Under the pieces are notes generated by a model. That model had not been told where the DNA came from, searched no databases, and saw nothing but the letters and a program-made list of their open reading frames with translations. From positions 173,674 through 237,673 of the forward strand of contig JAKUCV010006269.1 of the NCBI GenBank assembly GCA_028386065.3: 64,000 nt of DNA. The letters run 5' to 3'. How positions within the stretch are numbered: the first letter of the stretch is position 1; each line of letters begins with the position of its first letter. Source of the DNA: Turnera subulata (lineage: Eukaryota > Streptophyta > Magnoliopsida > Malpighiales > Passifloraceae). Made by a program: the position numbers and the translations under genes. Positions 33,999 through 46,793 of the stretch are shown here, piece by piece.

Positions 33999-36900
33999 TT
34001 TTTTTTTTTTATGGAAATCGATGCTTTATTCATGAAGAAAAAATATACAGAGAGCAGAAAGTGGAATATACAAAGCTTTGAGCCCACCCAGAATAACTAG
34101 ACACGTCTACTTGGTGAATGCAATGTTAAAAAGCCGTCCAGTACCCCATCCTTTGAACGGCTTAGGGGCCATAGGATTAAACCCACAGCATGAGGGAAGT
34201 GAGGATGAAGCATCTTGAACCACCAATGAGCGCGAACCCGACACTGATCAAAAAGCAAATTCGAATGTAGCGGTTGTTGATTAAATACCAGCGCAATACG
34301 CGCAAGCCATAGAGACCATAACAGAGCAAAGCCTAACAACATTGAAGCTTGTTGCGGAGAAGAAGAACCCGCAAGCCAAGGCCACTGAATAAACCCTTCT
34401 CCATTGTAGCCAGCGGTACCCAAACAATCCCCCACCAGCGGAAACGACGATGCCACAAAAGCGTGGCCACAGAACAATGTAGAAACAGGTGGTCACTATC
34501 TTCAACTGCAACTGTGCACAACGGGCAATAAGACTCAGCACCTTGAACATTGCCACGACGAAGAAGAGCAGAACGAGTCACAAGGCCGCCATTGAGAAGC
34601 CTCCACATAAAGTGTTCAATATGTGGAGGCGTAATTGCCAACCACGGCAAAGGACGCGCCGGCGTAAGGGGAGTACGTCGAAGCAAACGATATCCAGCCT
34701 GAACCGTATAAGCGCCACTACTGTCTTCCGTCCAACGCCATGAGGCAGGCCTGCCAGTGCAAGGGGGTAGCATGGAGCACTGTATGGAGGAGCTGGCATA
34801 CCTCCAGTTCCCACGAATAAAGAGCCCGACTCCAGCCGGCATCAACAAGCAATAATCCGTTGTGATAGACATCCGACAAAGAAGCAGTCTTAACCATAGA
34901 TAACCTGAACAACCTCGGAAAGAGCTCCTGCAAACACCCCAAAGAAGACCAAGAATCATGCCAAAGCACATCAGTCCCCAACCTGTAGCAATACGCGAGA
35001 GGAGAGCGTACAACCAGACATGCCTTTATATGCCCCACTACGAACGATGGCAGACCATCCAAGAGACATCTTATGCTTATGAAAAGATACCCCAAATGTT
35101 GCCGAACTTACTACACACTTATTTTGAATGAGAGACTTCCAAAGATGATTTGGGGAGGTATGGAATCGCCACAACCACTTAAAAAGCAAACATTGATTCT
35201 TAACCAACAAAGATTCAATACCCAATCCGCCTTGATCCTTCGGAGCGACCAGACGATCCCAAGCAATCATACAAATTTTTTTCTTATCACCAACCCCATC
35301 CCACAAGAACTCCCGTTGCATCCTTACAAGCTTCCTCGCAACTCCAACAGTATTCAGAACATGGAAAGAAAATATAAAGGTAGAGAAGACAATACTAACC
35401 GCAGGAGGATCACACGACCAGCAAAGGAGAGAAAACAACCTTTCCATGACTTCAACCGGGTCCGAAATTTTGCTAAAACAGGTTCCCAATTCTTAGCGAG
35501 CTTCATGTTGGCCTCCAATGGTAATCCTTAATAAATAAAAGGAAGCTTGTCAGGTTTACACAACATGCGACGAGCCAGATCATTCACCGCCGACTCGTCC
35601 ATATTAACACCAGCCAATCCACACTTGTGAAAATTGATACTAAGCCCCGATAACAACTCAAAACACCGTAAGATTCTTTTAAGAGTAAGTAGAGCATCAT
35701 ACGAAGCCTGAGAGAATAATAGTGTATCATCTACAAACTGAAGAATAGATAGAGAAATACCATGCACAGTAATGGGTTCAACCAACCCTTGGTTCACCGC
35801 CATATGAATCAAAACCGGGAGGCCTTCAGCTGCAAGCAAGAAAAGGAATGGAGACAGTGGATCACCTTGTTTCAAGCCCTTCTTCATAGTAAAATGAGAT
35901 GCTGGAGAACCATTAATCAAGACTGAAAGGACCGATGACTCCAGACATGCACGGATCCAAGACAGCCATCTAGCTCCAAAACCCATCCATGTCATAACAT
36001 CCAACAAATATTCCCAGGAAATGGAATCATATACTTTTCGAAAATCCAATTTCCAAACCATTGCCTTAGTTATCGAAGCTTTTAGGGAATGTATCACCTC
36101 CGAAGCAACTAAAGCACAATCGAAAATATTCCTCCCAGTGATAAAGGCAGACCGTGATGGGCCAACCAAAGAATCCATAACCGGTTTAATCCTAGTCGCA
36201 AGGATTTTTGACACAATCTTATACACACCATGTATCAAAGTATTCGGCTGAAAATCATCAAAACTACGAGTATCAACCTTCTTCGGAATCAAAGTAATAT
36301 ATGAACAAGTAGCACCCTTTGGTAAAGTACCAGATTCAAAGAATGCCCTCACAAGATCAAACAAGTCATCTTTAATAACATCCCAGCACTACTTATAAAA
36401 GGAAAAATTAAAACCATCTGGCCCCGGTGCTTTTGAAGAATCACAGTCCCATATTGTAAGTTTAATTTCATCCAAAGTCACCTCCCGTTCTAACAACTTC
36501 GCGGTGTTACTATCATTGGACTTAAAAGGCCACATCCCAACCTTAGGTCTCCTGCCAACAGGGGCCGAATATAGTTCAGAGAAAATCCGGCAGCCTCCTG
36601 TTTAATATCCAAGGGTGATAGTAACTCATCATTCCCCCGCCAAATAGAATGGATACCTTTCTTACGACCCCAATGACAAGCCGACGAAAAAAAATTTTAC
36701 TGCGGTCCCCCAACTTGCACCAAGAGATAAGTGATTTTTGTCTCCAAAGAGCCTCTTTTTGTTTTTCTCTTTGGAATAGAAGTGATCTAGTTACCGCCAA
36801 ATTCTCCCTCTCCTCCTCTGTGAGGTCCCTCTATTCAAACAAAAGCTCTAAATGATCAATCTTTCTCTGAAGCAAGTTGATGTCAGCATCAACAGTACTG

Positions 36901-37740
36901 AATGTGACCTTATTCCACCGACTTAGAGCAACTCGTAATCTACTCAATTTTTGAAAAAAACGGAACCTGCCAGGCATCTCATCCGCAACACTCCTCCACA
37001 TGCCGCATATGACCTTATCAAATTCCGGATATGTCCACCAGCAATCCAGAAATCTAAAAGGCTTGTATCCCCAATTCACATGTTCTTGGGTAAGGACGAG
37101 AGGCCAATGGTCCGAATACCCACGTTTCCCAGTATGTAAAAAAAGAAAGGGGAAGGCGATACTCCATTCCGACTCCACCATAATTCGATCAATCCTACTT
37201 GCAGCGAAAGAATTGGCCCAAATAAATAATCTGTCTTCCAACGGGAACTCAAGTAACTGTAATGAACTCATAAATCTCCGTAGGGCACCACTACCCCTGC
37301 CACTTACTCTTCCGCTTCTTCTATCAGCTGCCACAAGTGTTTCATTATAATCCCCCAAGACCATCCAAGGTGATGTATAAGTTGCCTTCAAGTCCGTCAA
37401 CTCTGCCCACATACCAATTCGCTGATCTAAATCGACGGGACCATAAACAAAGCAAAAAGTCACCAGTAGATTTTCATGTCGTAACAAACCCTCCACCAAT
37501 ATCCAATTTGTCCCCACCGAACTTCTACTTCACCGGAACACATCCTCGTCCCACATAAGCAAGAGACCACCCGAAGCACCCACAGAATCCACAGCAATGA
37601 ATTCCAAAAGTTGAGGGGACCAAATTCTATGACACCAATTTTACTTACCTCCCTTCGGCTAATAAGTTTCAAAAAGTCCACTTGTGCTGTCAATTGCATT
37701 CAATCACGGTCAAGTTGGATGCTCTGCCTTGTGAAAATAG
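33999..37740 (-). mobile_element. 5'-truncated L1-type LINE (minus strand)
   Basis: The minus-strand 3' end is a 12-nt poly-A (T-run 33999-34010 on +). Reading leftwards from 37740 come the endonuclease, reverse transcriptase and zinc finger. There is no ORF1, and the copy begins within the endonuclease, so it is 5'-truncated. No target duplication could be matched. It belongs to a different lineage from the LINE at 21.4-27.6 kb: its catalytic box is FVDD rather than FADD, and I see no RNase H domain. Confidence 0.85.
34097..37700 (-). pseudogene. LINE ORF2 pseudogene: endonuclease, reverse transcriptase, zf-RVT
   Basis: The endonuclease at 36831-37517 contains WMVLGDYNETL, FIWANSFAASRIDRIMV and SDHWPLVL. 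A linker at 36576-36800 has SWCKLGDRSKIFFRR. The reverse transcriptase at 35528-36364 contains YITLIPKK, RSAFITGRNIFDCALVASE, KLDFRKVYDSISWEYL, GLKQGDPLSPFLFLLAAEGL and FVDDTLLF. The region at 34333-35489 includes the Cys-x2-Cys...His...Cys finger (CPLCTVAVEDSDHLFLHC). Stops and frame changes separate the blocks, so no intact product is possible. Confidence 0.88.
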
Positions 37741-37915
37741 CCACGAACCCTTTTTCTTTTTTTTTTTTGTTACAAATCAATGGACCCAAATTTCCTACCT
37801 CTGAACCACCACAAAACCACACAACCCAATTTATTTTCTTTCCAAATAAACGCAACCTCTCTCTTTTATTGCCCAACAAAATTTCTTCGTCCACAAATCA
37901 GGACAACCCAGAATT
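37741..37915. other. Spacer between LINE and LTR
   Basis: 175 bp with an 11-12-nt T-run near 37758-37769; nothing else recognised. Confidence 0.4.
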
Positions 37916-38339
37916 TGTTATAAATAAATTGTGTGGATGTAATTGTTACCATCTAGTAAAATTTATTTACCGCATTCGAATTTATTCCCGGTAAATATTT
38001 TACCCCTACACCAAATTTCTACTTAGAATCTTCTCTTTGGCTAATTACCCTGCATAATTCTATTTTTCCTAATCCTAATATCTTCTTCCTTTACCTAACA
38101 TCCCTTTAATTTTATCCTTTTAAATTAATCATACTTATTTATTTATCCTCCCATTTCCAACTATAAATATCCCTTCTTTCCATCACATTCATACACTTCT
38201 ATCCCACCATAAACTTAACTCTCTTCTCATTTTCATACACCACTCTTCTTAATCTCCCTTCATCTAAATTTAATTATTCTCCATTTTTATCTTATTATTA
38301 AAGGTGTATTACTTCCATCAAGGTTGTATTATTCCATCA
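37916..38339 (+). repeat. Copia-type LTR copy, related to 42673-43105
   Basis: It starts TGTTATAAATAAATTGTGTGG and ends ...TTCCATCA. Across its length it is about 75-80% similar by eye to 42673-43105 (shared TTTTACCCCTACA, CTTAGAATC, TATCCTCCCAT and CAACTATAAATATCCC-like TATA region). No primer-binding site follows; the next base starts another LTR (38340). It is therefore a solo or truncated LTR, or the far LTR of an element whose interior was replaced. Confidence 0.65.
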
Positions 38340-41025
38340 TGTCAGGACCCGACCAAAAATAAATTTGATCCCTCACTACATCAAAGGAGTCACCACCCGA
38401 ATTTTACTGAGGGCAAAATTTAGGGAAAAACTAGACTTCCATTAACCGAGACAACCAGTCATAACGAACCAAAGATGTAGGATTCGGGGGTTCATCACAG
38501 ATGGGAAGGTGTTAGGCACCCATCCATGTTGGGGCAAAATTGGATGCAATTGAAGATCAATGCTTGCCTTATGTATAAACAACACAACAAAAAAAAAAAC
38601 AAAAATAGAAGATAAAAGAAAAACAGAAAATAAACACGTAATTGAGCTTGAGATTCCATTACTAGAATCCACCTACGTACTCCGACGGCCGGATTCAAAG
38701 CTCACGTAGTTCTTACATGGCATCACAACACAACAGAACAATAACACAGCATCTCAACACAACAATACAACAACAACATGAAAAGAAAACACATAATTTG
38801 GCTCGCATCTCGTTGTCAAACGGAGACTACCTACGTACCCGTGTGACTGGGGTCAAAGCCACCTAGTTCTAACATGGTTTCTTATAACCATCAAAGAATC
38901 ATCGCCAATAGCATCACAACAACAGAACACAACAGCAAAAATCGAAATTAAAAAGGATTAGGATTACATCGTGAAGCCCTCCTCTAGCTCCTATAAACTT
39001 TCCACTCCTTAGCTGAATCTTGGCCCAACTTCAATCGAAGATACAATATAGAGGGATGCCAAATCAACGTCTGATGTTGCCAATAAAGTTTTAGATCTTT
39101 CTCTTAGCTTTCTGGAAACACCAAGAACGCAGCAAATCAACACCTACAACTCTAAATATTGCAAATTTTTTGAGACTGCATAGAGAAGAACTCTCCTCTT
39201 GGGTTTGCAACTTTTTCTCCAAAATTTTTGTTTGATTGGCCTCCTTCTTGCTCTCTTCTCGCTACTGGGTTGTTGTTACTCCTCTCCACGAAATCTTTCC
39301 AAAAAATCAGCTCCTAAAACGATTTCTAAGCTCAAAGAACTAGGATTTGTCAAAGCACTCTAAGCTTATGGGTGTGTAGAGAATAATTCTAATGTGTATC
39401 CCAATTATGTATTTATAGTGTTTAGGGGGTAAGAGGTCGTCCTAATAATCTAAGGGTCGAGATTGAATCCCTAAATCTGATGGTTAAGAGCTAGAAATTG
39501 GAAAAAAGAGGGAAAAAGAGTTTCTGGAACGTTTGACCACTATAGCCCTGGCGGTCATGTCGTGAAGACCGCCGAGCATGGCGGTCATCTCTCCCTTGTC
39601 CGCCAGTGGTGGCGCATGTCTCCATGTCCGCCACCGACTAGACAATTTTTCTTTTTTCTTACATTTTCTCCTCCAATCCGATTCCTAGTTGGTTTCCACG
39701 CCCTCTAGAATATTCCCTGACCCAGAAAACACCTTAAACTTGTCTCCTACTCCACTACATTTCCTTTTTATCAATTATACGTCAAATTATTCCTTTTTCT
39801 ATTAAAATTACCATAAAAATACAAAATAGGCAAAATATATATTTTATTCTAAATTTCCATGAAAATTAGGATTAAATTGGGTTGCAGGCCATGTATTTAA
39901 ATGGGCTATTACTATTGGAGAATCCATATTTTATTAGCCCAAACTTAATATTTATTTCTAATCCAAAATTAAACAAATAATAATGGGCAAAAATAAATAC
40001 AAATAAATTTAACAAATAAAACATCTTATTTTGTCATATTAAATCATAAACATATTCATGTCATCAATCAAATCATCCAATTAATGACACAAACGTATTC
40101 ATAAATTAAAATAATAGAATAAATCATCGGTCAAATTTGGGTGTTCACAGATGTCCCTCGTTGGTGAGGCTTAACAAATCAGGGGTAGCATGCCCCGGGA
40201 ACACAAATCGGGCTCGCCAAGCCGTCGGGAAAAATCGAGTTTATATAAAGGGGTAGTATGCCCCGGAAAAATCTATTCAAAATATGAGGAAACATGCCCC
40301 CTTGCGTTTTCGAATGTATAGGAACTCAGCGGGCCTATGTGCATGTTTGTCAGGAATTCAAGCAATGTTCAACAAGTGCCTTCTTCGATTTAATAAAATG
40401 TTTTTCTTAGATCGGGGTTTGGTAGAAGGGGTTCCCCTCTTTTTTCTCTCTCTCTTCTCTTTTTCCTTTCTCTCTCTTTCTTTTCCTCTCTTATCTCTTT
40501 AGGTACCCAGACCTTTCGAAATGTATTTAAGACACATATTTCCATGCTAAGGCGCTTCTCAGATTCGTTTCAAACATCCTTCATGTACAAGGATCCCGTG
40601 GCTAGTTCTAGAGACTGAATATTTAACAAATGAAAGCAGACAATCACACTTGGTATTTTTTGGACAGATACACCACATTCATTCTGTATGCAAACAAATA
40701 ACTGAATGAACTCTAGATTTCCATCTTGTCAAACCTTGAGCTTTTATTAATGAAAGGTACCGAACCCAAGTTGGGCTTCCTATGTATTTATGGCTTTTTA
40801 TTCTTTTTTTTTTTAGAGCACATGACATCAGGTCTTACGCAGTTAGTTCTCTTTAAAATAATTCGACAAACTACATGTAGTATTTATTCAGTTGGTCCAT
40901 GTTAACTGGCTCTTGGAGCTCATTCCCGTCTAGATCTCTGATCTTTGTTGTGCCCCCTGACAAATTCTCCTTGATAATATAGGGTCCAATCCATTTGGCC
41001 TTAAACTTTCCCCTTGGGTCATGTA
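38340..41025 (-). mobile_element. Truncated Tat/Ogre-like Gypsy element (3' LTR plus end of pol)
   Basis: A 1.81-kb LTR at 38340-40149 runs TGTCAGGACCCGACC to TTTGGGTGTTCACA. The minus strand at 40871-41065 encodes the C-terminal end of a Gypsy polyprotein (KFKAKWIGPYI, GGTTKIRDLDGNEL, PVNMDQLNKYY). The polyprotein end lies next to the LTR in the correct order for a minus-strand element. The remaining pol, gag and 5' LTR are missing. The LTR contains GGCGGTCAT repeats at about 39548-39640. Clade assignment rests on the PVNxDxLKKYY-type ending and the LTR length and is tentative. Confidence 0.6.
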
Positions 41026-41249
41026 CCGTGTTGGTCCCGTGTTGGTCTGTAGTGATAGTCGACAAGCCGAGATGTTATAGTTGGTAGCAGAACTCCAGAA
41101 CTCCTCTAGTACGGTGCGGGATTCGGGGACGAACCTAGCAGAAGCTGGTGGGCCTGTGACACCCAGGGTCGATGAGGGTGGGAAGTGTACACGGGTTCCG
41201 GGATAAGCATGGATAGGGAGCGGCTTCTGGCAGGCTTCTCGACGGAGGA

Positions 41250-42070
41250 TGATACGGTAACACTACCAGAACAAAGCTAGATAGCATCTCCTAATTAATC
41301 AAGCCACCAAGATCAGAAATCAATTTAACCAAATTGGGATTTCAGCAACTACCTCTATCACCTCAAAATAAAACAAAATTATTAAGCAATGTCACTAGGA
41401 GTCTTGCAATGTCACAAGCAAATTAGTTACTTGATAAGTAAACAAAATCTCTGAAATAAATAAGAGAGAAATCACATCAATCTTGCAAAGAAACCAAGAT
41501 AAGAAAACCTCAAACTTTATTATCAAATATCAATAATCATCATGTCGAAATTTGTTGGCCAAAACAGCCTACTTATACTACTCTAAGAAGCCTCCTAAGT
41601 TGGCCAAATAGCCTTCCAAGTCGACAACCCTAACACAAATCAAAATCGGATTTGTCTAACCCCAAACCCTAATGGACTAGGTTTTTTTTAATCCAACAAT
41701 AAATTGGATCAACTCAAAATAATAAAACGTAACTTAACCCAACTAAATGTACTTAAGCCCATAAATAATAACCCAAATAATAATAATTAAAAGCTAGCTG
41801 AATTTATTACTTAATGTTGATTGGGTCAAAGTAACCCAAATCGACTAGGCTTCTTCTCCAATGATTGAAATACATGTTGGTTTCTTCTTGTACTTCTCTC
41901 CAAACTTGATCATCTTGTCTTCTTGAAATTCTTGATTAATCCAAGCTTGAGAAAAGTGCAGCATGTGACTCTTGATCATCTTCAATCGATCACTTACGAT
42001 TGGTCCTTGAGGCAAGCTAATGGCGCCATCTCCATCCTCAACTCCACTTGGTTCTTGCCTGCTTGCATCA
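41250..42070 (-). repeat. Solo LTR of the Gypsy family (46794-54100), inserted in Cassandra
   Basis: Its plus strand begins TGATACGGTAACAC, the reverse complement of the family's LTR end, and ends GCCTGCTTGCATCA, the reverse complement of the family's LTR start. It is 821 bp against 886-890 bp for the intact LTRs. The flanks GAGGA (41245-41249) and GAGGG (42071-42075) form a 5-bp duplication with one mismatch. The minus strand keeps part of the LTR-encoded frame (41845-42081). Confidence 0.85.
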
Positions 42071-42283
42071 GAGGGGCACATGAATGAACCAAATCCACAC
42101 TGGAATATGAGAGATCCTGAGACTGTATAGGGATGGGCTGCATAGTTGGGGCAATTTCCTAATTATACGGGGACTGTATAATTAAGAATAGCTCAAATGA
42201 AGCCATTTTGAGGTTGTACAGATATGGGACTGTACAATTGAGAATAGTGTAAACAGTTTGATGGGTACTAACTATATCAACAA

Positions 42284-42385
42284 GGTGCACCTACCTTTTC
42301 GGTGCTCATTCCACAAAAACTCCAAGATTAAATGTGCTTGACTTAGAGCAATTCTAGGATAGGTGACCTCCTGGGAAGTTTTCTC
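42284..42385 (+). ncRNA. 5S rRNA-derived segment inside a Cassandra LTR (not a functional 5S gene)
   Basis: Compared from memory with plant 5S rRNA, the segment keeps AACTCC-AGnTTAAnTGTGCTT, CTAGGATAGGTGACCTC and CTGGGAAGT, the last covering the internal pol III C-box. The first third is more diverged. Several conserved positions are changed (GCGTGCTTGGGCGAG is altered to TGTGCTTGACTTAGAG), so ribosomal function is excluded. Its place in an LTR fits Cassandra. Confidence 0.65.
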
Positions 42386-42425
42386 CGTAATCATGCGAGT
42401 GAGGACAAGGCATGTTGGAAAGACC

Positions 42426-43105
42426 TGATATTTGTGTTCAACAGATACGTTCAAGTGACAACCTACTTTTGAAAAGTTGATAAAGAAGATTGGTTTACGG
42501 TGACTTTGACATATCAAGGGATGCCCAAATCAAGGGGAGTAGAATACGCACTGCACTCTTTTTTCCTTCACCAAGTCTTTTATCCCACTGAGTTTTTCTT
42601 GGTAAAGTTTTTAAACAAGGCAGTTCTTCCCAAGCGTATTCTATCTAAAGTGTAATGACATTCAAGGGGGAGTGTTATAAATAAATTATGTGAATGCCAT
42701 TGTTATCGCCGGGTAAACTTCGTTTTTACCATGCTCGAATTTACCAGCGTTAAATATTTTACCCCTACATCTAAAATCCACTTAGAATCATCTTTTTGGC
42801 TAATTACCTTTCATAATTTCGTTTGTCCTAATCTTATTACAATCTTCCTTTACCTATCATCCATTTGCTTTCATTCCTTTCAATTAATCGAGCCCATTTG
42901 TTTTTATCCTCCCATTTTCAACTATATATACCCTTTCATTCCTTCATATTTCTACACTTATATCCTACCTTAAGCTTAACCTCTCTACTCATTCCTGCAT
43001 ACCTCTCTCTTTAAGCTTGTGTCGTATTAGTTTAATTATTCTCCATTATCAATATTATCAAAGTTGTATTATTACCATACGATCAAAATTGCATTACTAC
43101 CATCA
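42426..43105 (+). repeat. Copia 3' end: purine tract and LTR
   Basis: 42537-42672 is the reverse complement of 4870-5010 and ends in the polypurine tract TCAAGGGGGAG. The LTR begins TGTTATAAATAAATTATGTG at 42673 and ends CTACCATCA at 43105. This gives the plus orientation. The coding interior is gone. 43106-43240 after it is AT-rich spacer without features. Confidence 0.7.
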
Positions 43106-43393
43106 AGAGCCTCCAATTTTATAACACCTATATAATATTAGAATAATATATTTATGCATTATATGGCCACATTTGTATAATGCTAATGTAAAAACAAACA
43201 AATTTTATGTTGCTTATTCAAGCAACTTATACGATACTGGTGAAGACTTTAGTAAACTTTATTTATTATTGAGCATTACTAACATACATATACACAATAG
43301 GTATGCTATACATGGTAACCCTAACCCTAGATACACAACACATTAACTATAGAATATATGCGTATTAATTACATAATATATGCATATCTATCA

Positions 43394-46300
43394 CTCCCCC
43401 TCAAGTTGTACTAGGGACAGGTGCAACTTGTCACGAAGAAGGCGAAACCGATCCTTGGAAAGAGGTTTGGTGAAGATGTCCGCAACTTGGTCATGGGAAG
43501 ACACATACCGAACATGAAGATGCTTCTTGGACATAAGGTCACGAACAAAGTGAAAGTCAAGCTCAATATGCTTCGTGCGAGAGTGAAAAACCGGGTTAGC
43601 AGTGAGGTAAGTGGCACTAAGATTATCACACCACAAAAACGGAACAGAGTGACTCTGTAGACCAATCTCACGAAGAAGAATCTGGATCCACACCAGCTCA
43701 CTCGCAACAGTAGCTAAGGATCTGTACTCGGCCTCAGTGGAAGAGGGAGAGACAGACCATTATTTCCGAGAGGACCAAGAGACAAGAGCAGTACCAAGGA
43801 AGATGCCATAACCGGAAGTAGACTTTCGATCATCCAGACTCCCCTCCAGTCAGCATCACAAAAACCATATAGATGAAGAGGATTGGAATGGGGAAAGAAT
43901 AGGCCAACCGAAGGGGTCGTGTGAAGGTAGTGCAGAATGCACTTAGCTGACCAGTGTCGCTCTGTTGAAGCATGCATGTACTGAAAAACCTTGCTGACAG
44001 AGTAGGAGATGTCAGGGCGAGTGAAAGTGAGGTACTGTAGACCACCAACAATACTACGATAAAGAGAATCATCATCGAATGAGGCACTATCGCCGGCACA
44101 GAGCTGCTCTGTTGAGCACATAGGGGTAGAAATCGGACTACTGCCCAGCATACCGGCCTTGGACAATAGGCCTTGGGTATACTTAGACTGGTGGAGAAGC
44201 AGGCCACGGGGTTGCCAAGTGGCTTCCAAGCCAAGGAAATAATGGAGCTTGCCCAAATCCCGAAGAGCAAACCGGGTTTGGAGGAATTAAACAAGTTCTT
44301 GAATCTGAGAATCAGAGTAGCCAAGAATAACAATATCATCAACATAAACTAGGCAGTAGAGAGAGGTAGAAGGAGTACACTTGTAGAAGAGGGAGGTGTC
44401 ATCCTTGGAATCAAAGAAACCAAAGGCACAAAGAGCATCAGTGAGGCATCGATTCCAAACACGGGGAGCCTGTTTGATGCCATATATAGACTTCTCAAGC
44501 TTGCAGACATGATCAGGAAAATTTGGGTCAACAAAGCCAGGGGGCTGAGACATAAACACATCCTCATCCAATCTACCATGAAGAAAGGCATTGGAAATAT
44601 CCAATTGTCGAATGGACCAGCCCTTGGCCACCGCAATAGAAAGCAAGAGGCGGACAACGGTAGGCTTGACCACAAGGTTGAAGGTGTCAGCAAAATCAAC
44701 CCCTGGGCACTGATGAAAGCCTTTGGCAACCAAGCGGGCTTTGTGACGCTGCATAGTTCCATCAGGTTTGGTTTTAGTTTTGAAAACCCACTTGCAGTCA
44801 ACAACATTGTGAGCCTGTTGAGGAGGGACAAGGCGCCATGTGCCATTAGTGAGAAGAGCATTATATTCGGCAAGCATGGTAGCACGCCACTCCACGGATT
44901 TGACAGCCTGAGTGTAGCAGGTAGGCTCCACAGGGATTACTCGAGCTGAAAGAGTCAACCTCTCAGGAGGCTTGATGTTCTGACCAGCGCGAGTCCGTGT
45001 AACCATGGGATGTGTGGACTCGGTAGGGGTTGCACCTGGTGCTGCATGGGAATATGCAGGGGTGCACCAGCAGCAGGAGGGGCAACAGTAGGTGCAGGAG
45101 CCGGTAGAATCGGGAAAACAGGATCAAGATCAGAAGCAACAGCGTCACCCTGTTCGACTAGAGCAACAGTGTCACCCTGTTCGACTAGAGCAACAGTGTC
45201 ACCCTGTTCGACTGGACAATCGCAGCAGGTTGGTCCGGGTCCGAATATGGGGCAAGAGGTCGTGGTGTTGGAGAAATAGTAATAGGTGGAGGTGGAATCT
45301 GAACAGGAGAGTGGACAGTGGCAGGAGAAGTGGCATACACAGCATCAACCGCCTGAAAAGGAAAAACCTATTCATCAAACACAACATGGCATGAGACATA
45401 AAATTTATTGGAAGAAGAATCATAGAACTTATAACCTTTGTGAGTGTGACTATAACCAAGGAAGACACAGGGAACAGAGCGAGGACTAAGTTTATTTTTA
45501 GCATAAGGGCGTAACCATGGATAACAAAGACAGCCAAAGACCCGTAAGAAGTTATAGTCAGGCGCCTTTTGGAACAGAGTTTCATGGGGACTGAGATGGT
45601 GAAGGCATGGTGAGAGAAGTCGATTTATGAGGTAGACAGCAGTCTCAAAGGCATTGGTCCAGAATTTATCAGGCACATGGGATTGAAGTAGGAGGGCTCG
45701 ATCGGTTTCAGTAATGTGTCGATGTTTGCGTTCAGCACAACCATTCTGTTCAGTGGTGTGGGGACAAAAAGTGTGCAAGGTAATGCCATGGTTGCAAAGG
45801 TAAGGGGCAAGGGCCTGAAATTCACCACCCCAGTCAGCTTGAAATTGTTTGATAGGTCGACTGAAATAACATTCAACAAGAAGACGAAATTGGTGAAAAA
45901 CATCATGCACATCAGATTTACGTTTTAGAAAATAAATCCAAGAGTACTTGCTAAAGTGATCAAAAAAGAGAACGTAATAACGAAATCCATCATTAGATTC
46001 AACCTAGGCAGGGCCCCAAACATCCGAACAAATTAAATCCAAAGGACCAGAAGCAACATAATCTGACTCAGGGAACGGTAACTTCTGAATTTTACTAGTG
46101 ACACAAGCTTGCCAAAGAGAGGGACTAGGTGACTCAGTAGACACGAGACTAGCAGTAGACATTAAACGACGGATAGTAGAGTAGGAGGCGTGGCCAAGAC
46201 GAGAATGCCATGTTGACAGTGTCACACTGTGCACCTGAACAGGAGACTTGGGAAGAGAAGCTGGAAGGTGATAGAGGCCATCCTTACACAACCCGGTGTA

Positions 46301-46793
46301 CAGGACGGTCTTCGTGGTTAAATCCTTCACAAAGAAACGGTCAGGGAGGAATTCAACATAAACATTATTAGAGGAAACAAAAGAACTAACCGAGAGTAAA
46401 TTTTGAGTAGCAGTAGGAACATGAAGCAAATTATCAAGAGTAAAGGAACGACCACAAAGGTTGATTGTGGCAGAACCAACATGAGAAATTGGGAGATAGG
46501 AACCATTACCTAACATAACTTCCTCAGGACCATGGCATTCAGAGTGAAGAGCAAGGTTATCCAGGTGAGAAGTTAGATGATGTGTGGTGCCACTGTCCAT
46601 AATCCACGGGGAAGATGAGTCGGCAGTAGTGGAGGTGGAAGTGAAGTTGGAGGAGGGACGGGAAACACCACGACCAGCAAAACCAGTCCTCGGAGTAGGA
46701 CAAAAACCGAGAGAGATGCCCATAGCCATGACAGTTGTAACATTGTCGCCTGGTTGAGTCTAGTGGTGCAAATTGAGTGGAACCAGGATATTG
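43394..46793 (-). pseudogene. Copia pol (protease, integrase, reverse transcriptase, RNase H), broken
   Basis: From right to left on the minus strand: a gag zinc knuckle start (CYNCHGYGH, about 46725-46755) that loses its final Cys to a frame change; protease WIMDSGTTHH (about 46590-46620); GAG-pre-integrase WHSRLGHAS (about 46190); integrase (45368-45910) with FQADWGGEF and NGCAERKHRHI; reverse transcriptase (44287-45006) with LVAKGFHQ, QLDISNAFLHG, IYGIKQAPR and the catalytic YVDD. RNase H follows (43391-44256) with GFCDADW and SRTKHIELDFHFVRDL. A Pro/Ser-Thr repeat built on a 27-bp unit lies at about 45130-45220. Several stops and shifts inactivate it. Confidence 0.88.

Larger units (their letters stand above)
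41026..42425 (+). mobile_element. Cassandra-type TRIM remnant with 5S-like sequence, split by a solo LTR
   Basis: 41026-41079 reads as the end of a Cassandra LTR (GTGTTGGTCTGTAGTGATAGTC to GATGTTATA). TGGTAGCAG follows, near the initiator-Met primer-binding site TGGTATCAG. An internal part (GGTGCGGGATTCGGGGACGA...) reaches 41249. After the inserted Gypsy LTR (41250-42070), a second Cassandra LTR resumes at 42071 (AACCAAATCCACACTGGAATATGAGAG...). It includes the 5S-derived block at 42284-42385 and is cut at about 42425. Cassandra is known to be a non-coding TRIM with 5S promoter sequence in its LTRs. Confidence 0.65.

Noticed and set aside
42284..42385. Functional 5S rRNA gene
   Set aside because: Several conserved positions are altered, the first third is diverged, and the context is an LTR.
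37916..43105. One Copia element with both LTRs
   Set aside because: The two LTRs are only about 75-80% alike, there is no primer site after the left one, flanking 5-mers (GAATT and AGAGC) differ, and the interior belongs to other families.
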